Of a DNA stretch of 64,000 bases, positions 11,201 through 17,900 are shown in pieces. Numbering within the stretch: the first letter of the stretch is position 1; each line of letters opens with the position of its first letter. Below the pieces are notes generated by a model. That model was not told where the DNA came from and searched no databases. It saw nothing but the letters and a program-made list of their open reading frames with translations. A program made the position numbers and the translations under genes. Source of the DNA: JARIHD01 sp035758825 (GTDB lineage Bacteria; Patescibacteriota; Saccharimonadia; Saccharimonadales; UBA4665); assembly GCA_035758825.1 (NCBI GenBank), contig DASTWA010000005.1:1-64000 (forward strand). Reading direction: 5' to 3'.

Positions 11201-11411
11201 CCGCGGCTTTGATTAGGTCCCCGCTGTTACGTACATTATCGTTATCGTCCAGGACGATTTCGTACTTGCCGTGTTCGTCAGTAATTGCTTCACCGAGCAT
11301 TTTTTCGCCGCGCAATGCACGGGCATATGCGCGCACCAAAAGCCCCTCAAGGGGTTTGCCGTCGGTGTCTAGCACGGCGCCATACACCACATTTTCGATC
11401 TCAAAATCCAT
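2238..11411 (-). CDS. TcA-type subunit of an insecticidal toxin complex (Tc/ABC toxin)
   Basis: About 3057 aa, within the size range of large TcA proteins, which assemble into a pentameric receptor-binding, pore-forming translocon. Residues 3-60 look like a carboxypeptidase-regulatory-like beta fold. The helical shell carries the VRP1/TcA signature near residue 595 (CRSVYSPAAYLVEILEF), then RRPDLGEIDL and NTPVPYIDLACELL. A neuraminidase-like region sits around residues 1610-1640 (RVWEANRKVFLYPENW). The C-terminus has the conserved TcA/TcB-binding block near residue 2780 (FDLDHAGQYFRRIKTVSI, PCVAGPYTSV). The start at ATG 11411 follows AAGGGTGGGC; an in-frame GTG lies at 11420. No signal peptide, as usual for Tc proteins. 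It is the last of three cotranscribed genes. Confidence 0.93.
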   Translation of the reverse strand: MDFEIENVVYGAVLDTDGKPLEGLLVRAYARALRGEKMLGEAITDEHGKYEIVLDDNDNVRNSGDLIKAAARLQAKTAIAVNVYSPKKHVLLYASPVDEVHYRSDKREEINVTITVPVRPEEVEFEALLAQIAAHAGDIALADLQQDDTHQDLTFLARELRVPQEKLDHLVLAHRLQKQSGVEAPFFYALLRKNTLLKDAFVKPLQSRFFIDANADPEKVLYDVVLTDPKDIERDLQAAAKASIVSAATAKKATGVISSLAKYKKDAEAYDTDGRVQAMVDIVTDFIVEDKMSEVSKIFRANRKKPAEALRKLSSSTFLRHTAKAKDMETSLALGELLGYDQSIVKQVSKTQGIKKPEDVKRLARLNKAGWKEELTKSAAAVKVAGKVLNKRLVSLHASSLVRKMEKEFPTTAYAAQLAREQKTVIDNQASVHKFLGKHEDFDFINTNVDLFMKKQKLRAEEHDDLRAELKKVQRVFRLVPNYSKANALMSEGVASAKDITAVGKARFMKEVAPKAGLTKKEAALAYKKAENTATAAMLIVGDIQDAVSSVEVGAVNTDTLTSTLTATAEDFPNLKSLFKLGDVAMCSHCRSVYSPAAYLVEILEFLDNRSVTDLETNTSSNLAKDVLFERRPDLGEIDLSCDNANTPVPYIDLACELLEELIAPDSGVSYSGDLAGGSDPLSGTISADLLAALQAAHIPVTDKAQVFSTEVSSGSAAALPHYIRDTGAACKAVQTGANTYKIFHLRQTLQPAEELAAAPAYVNDKAYQELKDNAYAFSLPFDLHHAEAKAYFGRFDIDRAELMKTFQLGTAPTDEAIAAERLNLTGAEHTLIITAADGDQQDYWNTSTSAAADEMKVVETFLNVTGLKYTELVRLLALDYIDPSDNLFIKHLDMSPDTAQKEIAGLDEAALDRIHRFLRLQKKTGWKLETLNAVIMQTKLGKGDLDDPALLKAAELAVIAAKAKIKVDELIGCYGQIPYSTIEEDPVKPLYYQVFLNKAKNGPINEGLLPEAVLAGSGTVTGVAENLAVALQVKQKDFVILQGLLPDDALTFDNISRLLLAARLTRKLKLTPDEYRILTELTGLDPADSPADTISFIEAAQAARGHSLKLANAQFMLQHAAADLTNWEIKDETIVSILGSLQAAYQAAYDENKSPFDANQLAAEQIDALLAQIAKFSGVAPEDAATVVGFLKREWTTAATAKSFIDTLFAASLSTAAIKSAIDTLAAVPAADTDTIDEKARDLLEALMGALAAANFARAKQTALQVELAKGFKADEDLVAAVLAHARLGQPAPGTALLADVLQTDSLVDLVNDPPVIPAISEAAFGPQYNALRLLHKLLPFTAAFKLEATDAGWLLQNSVALGWLEADMLPYKASGHTSAGYSDYAKLSRMLTLSKTLTPVENPADAAQPVTFFSVISMTLPGSASTRAELLEKLALLTGYEQSSLDDIDAYFFSTFSLDNYRSPDTWDRMLAAAEYLRLLATDTAGVAAFIQPVLTVTEATALRMCLKSRYDEDTWLDTLKQVMDDIRPQKRNALVAYLLATRTDFKDTTDIYDHLLIDVEMEAIMPSSRIVQAHGTIQLFVQRCLMGLEPDSAANVDTDSGWEQWKWMKNYRVWEANRKVFLYPENWIEAELRDDKSFLFTEMENELQQNELTDYNAEQAFIKYLERLDDIAFLEIVATWYDTVDKKMHVFGRSKGGDPAMYYHRTFEQERYWTPWEKVNLEITGNHLLAFKRNNRLTLAWPIFSEEPDPAPTSSMPDPTPGTSVANEKPKRKLKIQLAVSEYANNVWQPKKVSKDAIRTPSSYTNAAFNNEEYTLMFFESGDQVWFTREAGNSNEICGIFDIAGCKGYPELAAEGSSYFPDFFPDFKDTSLLIQRYLERNYDSTNDLAVRNAVSPFSHYTILAETPKNFRITYPHQMTYIDMVALLMQYLMYGAYTNTSVAGDGYRGIKIPLGTLLPYFMEDSNHAYVITPGFYERTKRDGRGSDGGSVSDTLTSEETALQYRTGSDVLQLIEDIIALFSKYMAKLKAGQTPSSVITELLADEDYHDIVDELKLYAKLSYGEKFHNMYHPLICALRKTLYKDGVGALMDRQTQLQVTSFNFKDHYSPSGVVPLDYPIEDIDFNSNGSYSSYNWELFFHAPFYIATQLTKNQKFEEALQWFHYMFNPTGALAGTTPQKYWVTKPFYLRNDSEYIAQRIENLMYNVANPASPERKDLEFAIEEWREDPFKPHVVARYRTVAYQKALLMKYLNMLIEWGDYLFRQDTMESITQATQMYILADKLLGDKPRQVPPVVKPVHETYNQIERRLDAFGNALIDLENILPDLSVLPEGGNELPPAPVTLSTLYFCIPQNEQILAYWDTIADRLFKIRNSQNIDGIERSLALFAPPIDPGMLAKAAASGLSLSDILAGLNAPLPYYRFLTLAQKATELAQEVRGLGNSLLQALEKKDAEDLSLLRSELELKVLNAVKDMKKLQIQEAGEQIEVLKRTRKVTEERQSYYASIERISTKEQLNLDKLSSANDLQIAAQVCNTLAGVVAMVPDLLGGASGIGGSPHVTLQWGGKNLAGAAKAAGDVLTILSTVATYEATRAATTGGYDRRYDDWQFQGRMATKELASIDKQIAAAEIRKQVAETDLRNHEIQIDNANQTDEFMRSKFTNADLYQWMVGQTTSVYFSAYKLAHDFSKKAERSYQFELGRDDTFIAYGYWDSLKKGLLSADKLMQDLKRMEASYLDKNKREYEVVKHVSLAQLDPLALAKLKATGSCDFTVPEVLFDLDHAGQYFRRIKTVSISLPCVAGPYTSVSAKLSLVGNKYRKNTNPDNMAATGYAEDPGNDERFVYNVGTIQSVATSHGQKDSGLFELQFKDDRYLPFEGTGAISSWRLELPNPELAQFNYDTIADVIVHISYTAREGGSSMRSLAEASALDRIGEIQQELGQTGLHTAINLRYDMPNEWHLLKTNGSVDIAIDASRLPYLAQALDASIDTVMVLAKVENNPAAFTIKLDGADLNMSREDDWKLCKAETGAFSLGTPVGLSLTASNLAKLEELVLVVKYVF

Positions 11412-11432
11412 TTTGCCCACCCTTCTTAGTCG

Positions 11433-11897
11433 TTACTTGATTTTTTTCAGTTCGTATTGCGCAATCATCCGGTTGAGGTCTTCTGCCTGGTCCGCAGTAA
11501 TGCGCTTCTCCTGTTGCCAAATTACCAGTGAATCTTGAACTAACTCGTACTCATCAGGACTCACGATATGCCCGCGCTTTAAAATGATGCCTACGTGATC
11601 TTTTTGTTCAAGCGGTAATTTCTTCTGCGTTACGAGGCTCCAGAATTTCCTGGCGTCGGCATCGTCAGTTTCATACCAAGGAGTTAGCACCTCTTTTTGC
11701 AGCTGCCTCAGAAAGCTATTGTTACGCTCTTCTGCGAATGTCTTGGCTTCCTGGACGTTCCGTTGGTAGTCCGACAGATAGAGCTTTTTTTGCTCCTCCG
11801 GGATGTCCCGGGAATCTTTTACTACTGTTTCGGACAGTTCTATTAAAGTGCGTAGTTGTTGGTAGAGTTCTTCGGTTGATTGTTTAGATGTATTCAT
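11433..11897 (-). CDS. Small charged protein between the Tc toxin genes (possible immunity or accessory factor)
   Basis: 154 aa, soluble, charged and apparently mostly helical, rich in Glu, Lys and Gln. It has a strong Shine-Dalgarno (AGGAGGAG) before ATG 11897. It starts only 7 bp after the TcB-TcC fusion ends and stops about 20 bp before the TcA start, so it is firmly inside the operon. I recognise no family. A gene directly downstream of a toxin C-terminus is the usual place for an immunity protein in Rhs/CDI systems. Classical Tc loci do not need one because the payload is enclosed, so a chaperone or assembly role is equally possible. Confidence 0.75.
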   Translation of the reverse strand: MNTSKQSTEELYQQLRTLIELSETVVKDSRDIPEEQKKLYLSDYQRNVQEAKTFAEERNNSFLRQLQKEVLTPWYETDDADARKFWSLVTQKKLPLEQKDHVGIILKRGHIVSPDEYELVQDSLVIWQQEKRITADQAEDLNRMIAQYELKKIK

Positions 11898-11904
11898 ACT
11901 CCTC

Positions 11905-14900
11905 CTATGGTACCGCAGCAGCTAGTGGATGCTGTGCCAAAATTAAGCTTGTACTCACCGGGCCGAATGCCAGTAGCGAGGCAGCCATGTAGAGCGGACG
12001 GCGAAAATTGGTTAGGCCGATGCCGTTAATGGCGTTGCCTGAGCGGCTAAGCCCGGCAGCTGTGCGGGGCAAGGCACGAAAGGCGTCGATAACATTCTGC
12101 TCCCGGCCGCGGATCGCCCGGTATGCAGGATCGGAGTGACGACGGGCGAAAGTAGTGGTAGCGGGGACGGCGCGGTCAAGCGTTGGGTTGCCAAATCCGG
12201 CTGCCCGCATGTGGTGGCCTGCATAACGCGCCATCATGATTTGCTGCGGCGTGCCATAGCCCATTGATCGTCCGACGTATATTTGACCCGTAATCGGATT
12301 ACTCAGTGTATAGGTGATGTAGGTTAGCGGCAAACGGCGGCGGCGCGTCCGGGTGCGGGTTCTGGTGCGCGTCCGGGTGCGGGTAACTGTGGTGGTGCTG
12401 GTAAGATATAGTGTTCCGGCGGCAAGGGCACCCACCACGGCGTAGCCGGCCCACTTCGGCCAGGCCAGGTCGGTTGGCTCCGGCACGGCAACGTCGGTAC
12501 CCATAAAGGCTACTGCACCTACAGCAGCATAGCGGATGCCGGTGTCTTCCTCGGCGGTATAGGTTTCGGTATATTCTTCTTCGTACGTTTCTTCGACGTC
12601 CTCGAATTGTTCGGTAGCAATGCTCTCACTCTCTATGGCCTGCGACTCATCCCAGCGGGCGCGGGCATCTTCTTCGCTGATGGAGTAGTTGTAGGCGTCC
12701 CAGTAACTTTGAAAGTCGGTGAACTGGGTCGGGTCCGGGTCAAGTCCGCTGGGGTCGGAATAGAAGTACGGATTAGCAAGCGCATACAGATAAAAATTGA
12801 CGCCTTCGGCAATCCCTAGCGGGTCGGCACTGAGCCATCGCCCCAACCATGGCGCGTAGTAGCGGGCAGAATGATAAGACAGGCCGCTTTCTTCGTCACG
12901 CTCCATACCGGTGTAACGGTACCGTTTAGCAGCAGCCTTAATGGCAGCGTTCTTCAGCTGGTAGGCCGTGGTGCCGTACGGATGATATTCCTCGTAGGTA
13001 ATAACCTGCGCACTATCGTCGAGCTCCAAATTGATTGAACCGATGTGGCTTTGTAGCTGGTAGCGGATGAGCCGTGGTTCAGTGCCATCGTTGGTGCCTT
13101 CGCGCCACTCGATCATGGCAAAGCAGTGGCTGTCGTCCATGGCGCGCACAGTATGACGGATTAGGCCCGCATTGGTGCCGCTGTGTTTTTGGTAACGCTC
13201 ATAGTCGCCGATGTAGCGGCGCTCTTCTTTTTTGGTCGGTTCTTCGCCTGCGGCAGCCGCGTTTTCGGTGATTTTACGCAAACGCTCGCCCTGGCTGTCA
13301 TATTGGTAGTAGGTAGTTTCGGGTGTACTGGCATCATTGGTTTTCTGGCGGATGGTTTTGACCAGCTCTTCCTTACAGCTCCAGCCCATCTCTTCCAGAT
13401 GCGGCATAGCGTTCACGAAGCCAGCGGCCGGATCATGGCTATAGGTATAGGTGGTCGAACCAACCTTTGTGCTGGCTAAGCGGTTGTTTGCCGCTGCGTA
13501 CGTGTAATCGCGCGTCCAGCTGTTGCCGGCTGCCTGGTGTTGCATCTGCCGGATGTTACCTACTTCGTCGTATTGATATCGCTCGGTATAGTTACGGGCG
13601 GCTAAGGGGTCACCGGCGTTCGCCAGCTTCATGTAATCGGCGTCGTTCCAGTTATCCTGCGAACCGAAAGCCAGCGCCGCACTGTTTTCGCGGCCGGTGG
13701 CTTGTACCAAACGATAGAGCGCATCGTAGGTGTAGCTGGACAAGCCCGAGGTCATGGCATTGCCAAAAAACGCAACAGGGATATTTTTATCCTCAAGGTG
13801 GGTAACATTGCCTACGGCGTCAAACGTATAGTGCAGATCTTGCAAAGCTTCGCTATTTTGGCGCCGGCTAGCCAGACGCAATAACCGGAAGGTCTGCTTG
13901 TCGTACGTAAAAGTAGTGGTAACACCGTTGCCGTAGGCTATGTTGGTACGCTGGCCTTTTTCGTTGTAGTTAACATTGGTAATGAGCGGCGAGCTGGTAC
14001 CGTCCGGCGTTGTGGCGGTTTTGCTGTCCAGCAGTCCGGCCTGGTTGTAGCTGGTCGCCACAATGCTGTTGTCGGGAAGGGTTTGGCTGGTAGCGCGGCC
14101 GAGGGCGTTAAAGCTGGTGGCTGCAGTATATGTCTCGGGTTCTAAGTCGGCGGCCAGGTTGGCGTCGGTCCAGTTTGCCACTTCTTTGTACTTGCGGAAT
14201 AATCTGCGGTGGCTGATAACAGGCTGCTCTTTGAAGTCATACTCCGGAGTTTCTGCCAGGCCGCCGGTATCGTAGCGGCGGACAGGTTGACCGCGCAGGT
14301 TCTTTTGCTTGGCGTCCGGTTCGGATTCACCGTAAAAAGTGCGTTCGTGGATGTTATTGAGCGCAACCGGGCCGTCGCCACCGATGACTTTGGTCTGGGT
14401 GGGCCGCTGCAAAGCATCGTAACTGTATTGGAATTCGTGCCCGCGGCTATCCCATGTGCGCAACGGATCGTCGGTGCAGTTAAGCAGCATCCAGCGTTCG
14501 CCGTTGTCCGTGCCGTTTTGGTACACCAAATTGCCCAGCATGTCGTACTTGTGCCGCATGACCGTATTGCCGCGCGCATCAGTCACGCTGCGTAAATTAC
14601 CTTCTATGTCCAAGGTAGCCAAGGTGGCATAAAACTCATCGGCCGCACTGGTGATATTTTTGTTGTGCTCGACTTGCAGGATTGGCCGTTTGAGCGGGTC
14701 GAAATGCTGCGTTTTGGGAGTATCGGCGTATTTGGCCGAGGCTAAGGCAGCTTGCTTTTCGCGCGCCGGATCCTTGCCCTCGGCGGTGAGTTCGGCATCA
14801 ATGAGCGAATTGACGCGGTTCCAGTACCACGAACAATCCGGGTCCAGTACGTTGTCGCCCGGGTCATAGTCTGCCTGCGACCAGGAGGTGTAGATAGTTT

Positions 14901-17900
14901 TGCTAAAGGTGCCGGCGGGCAAGTTGGTCCGCACAACCCGGTTCATTGCATCGTAATACGTTACCGATGTTACGCCGGATTCGACCAGCTCTTTATTGTC
15001 TTCGTACTTATGGGTAACTGAAAAGTAAGGTTCGTATTGTTTGACGGGGTTGCCCTTGTTATTGAGCACCGTGCGGCCGTCGCCCACCCAACGTAATTGC
15101 TGCGGGTCAGAAGCGGCAGTATCAACTTCGGTAACAGTGTAGGAGTCATCAGGTTGCACGGTGAGCTGCTTGGCTACGCCGGGTTCGGCCTGCGTCTTTT
15201 TCATGATTACCTGGCCGGTACCTCCGGAATACTCGAAGCTTAGCTGCAAAGGCGAATCCGGCTCATCGGCAAAGTGCTCTTCGCGCATAATGGACGCGGA
15301 CGCAACCGGCTTGCCCGACGTTTGGTACGCGGTCAGATCGTACACCATGCGTACGGTGGCGTGCTGCAGCAGTGTTTTGCCGTGCGCTGTCAGCTGCGTG
15401 GAAGTGCCTGACGCAAAAAAGGCAGCGGCCAGTGCCGCTTCGCCTGCATCTGTGTAATCATGCAGCCCAGCCAGGTCGTCAGCTTCGGCGCCCTTGCCAA
15501 AAACGGCGCTGGCCTTTAAGAGGCCGAGCTCATCCAGCAAAACTTCGGTGATGTTATCGTTCCTGTCGCGTACGCGCTGCGGCGATAGCAGGCGGTAGTC
15601 AAAGGCTATGGCCGTCGTGGTGTTTCCCAGCGCATCCTCAGTGGCGCCTATAAAGGTCGAAGCCGACCCGCTTACGTACGTCACGCTAGTCATCGCGCCG
15701 TACGGATTTATATAGCCGGTTGGCATAAAAAAGCGGTTTTCGGCCGCGGTTAGCGGCTCGGCAGGGGTCTTGTAGCAGGCAACGCCGCTCGGCACCCACC
15801 AATTAGCGTCGCCTTGGTGTGTAAACTTGCCCTCGGTAAACAGCGCGTCTGTCGCTTTACTGCCAAAGATATCAGAAGCCAATGACGGCGTATAGGCCAG
15901 CTGGTACTGCTCATACTGAAGCCCGCGCGCCTCCAGATCGTACAGGTTGAGCGGTCCGCTCAGATTATTGCGGTAGTACAGCGTGCGGACGTGTTCGATC
16001 TGGCGTTTTTCGGGTGAGCCGGGGGAGGGATTATTGCTGTGCGCCTGGTACGCAACATCAGCCGCAGCTGTCAGAATATCGGTGAAGTCCGTAACAGCGA
16101 AGTAGTCGCCGGTCCGGCCGACGCCACGCAGCTCGAACGTTTTTTCTTCGGCCAGCATGCGCAGACGATAGGCATCCGCCGATATGGCATCCCTGGTGTA
16201 CACTTGCTGGATAAAACTAATGGCGTCGCGGCCTTGGGCGGCCTGGGCGGCAGCAGGCAAAGCAGCGTCCGCCACTGAACGGCCATAGACCACTTTGGCA
16301 GCTTCGAGCACATTGCCGAATTCATCGTAGACAGTATTGAGGTCGTGACTGACGCGCGGATCTTCCAGTTCGCGCTCATAGGCGTAGGTAAGTGTTTCGC
16401 TGTCTTTGACGGTGAACACGGCGTACTTGTTCTGGCCTTTGGGCTGCAGCAGTTCGACGGTGCAATTTTTGCTACTGACCGAATAAGGCGTGAGCTGTGT
16501 TTGCAGCTCGTCGGCAGTGGCGCCAATTAAAGGCGCGTCATGGGCAAATGTTTCGGTGCGGATGCCAAAGCCTTTGCAGGCACGCAGGGCCTGCTGCCAC
16601 TCCAGCCCGCCCATATGTTCCACATAATCGGCGGGCAAACCGGGGGCGGGCACAATACGGGCATCATCCAGCTGATGTTCGTGGGCAGTTACCGCAAAGC
16701 CCTGGCGGACCATCTCCTCATGCCAATAGTCGCTGGCAAATTGCGTCAGTATATTGTCCCGGCCCAGGAACGCGCCGGTATGGAACCATGATCTGGTGAC
16801 CACCGGCTCTTGGTGTAACTCCTGTTCAACGATGTTGCTGGCGCCGCTTTTGACCCAATGGTCAAAGTGCTCGGCATCGGTCTGTTCTACCATGCCGAAG
16901 CCGCGGAACTCACGCTCAGGCTGATCGTAGTAGCCGTGGTGGTAGGCATAGCTGCTCACAAATTGATGGCCGGTAGTATGGTCGATCGTTTCGGTACGCG
17001 CCACGCACTGTACCGGAAAATGCAGCTTCGTAACCCATGGCCGTCCTGCTTTCGCGTCATCCAGATAGAACCGCGTGGAAGGTGTGTAGGTCAGTAACAC
17101 CTCTTTGCCCATATTGTTTTTGTAGCCAGTCATGACGTGCGGCTTTGTGCTGTCCATCAGGTCGACGTAGCGCAAGGGGGCGTTGACATCCTTGGGCAAG
17201 GAGCTGGACCACACCAGGCAACTGGTACCGGTGCCCAACAAATCGGCTACGGCAATGTCGGACTGGTCGTGCGCCTCGGGGAACGAAGTGAACTCGATAG
17301 GGGTAGCTGCCAGCGAATTTCCGCTAAAATTGAGCCATATCCGACAAGTGCGTTTGCCGAAATATACCAGGTCGGCAGTACCGGAGCCGTCGATGTCCGC
17401 CAACTGCAAAAAGCTCGGGTTAAAGGCATCGGGCGCATCAAATACCGGCGCGTTATCCATACTCACCTTAGCGCCGAAGTTGCCGTAGCCGAGATTAGGC
17501 CAGTAACACACCTCGCCGTTGCGTACCCTTACGATGTCGGTCAGACCGTGACCGGACATATCGGCCAAAAATATGCTTTGCACGCGGTCACTGAATACGA
17601 CGGCCGGGCTGTTGTCTTCGTCAAGCGGTTTTGGCGTGCGGCGCGCGGCCGCAAAACCGTCCCGCCCCTCGGATTCGTACCAAGTAAATACGTGGTCTTC
17701 GGTAATCAGCAGATCGGGCCTCCCGTCGCCAGTAAGGTCAATCATACGCATGTTGCGGTCTTTAAAATCGACGTTGGGCAGTTGCTTGAAACTGCGGAAA
17801 GGCAGCCAGGTGCTGTCCCACTCGCTCTTCTGGCTATCTTTATTCTCGGCCCGGTTCAGCTCAAAATAGCCTTTGGGATCTTCTTTTAGGCTTACCAGCT

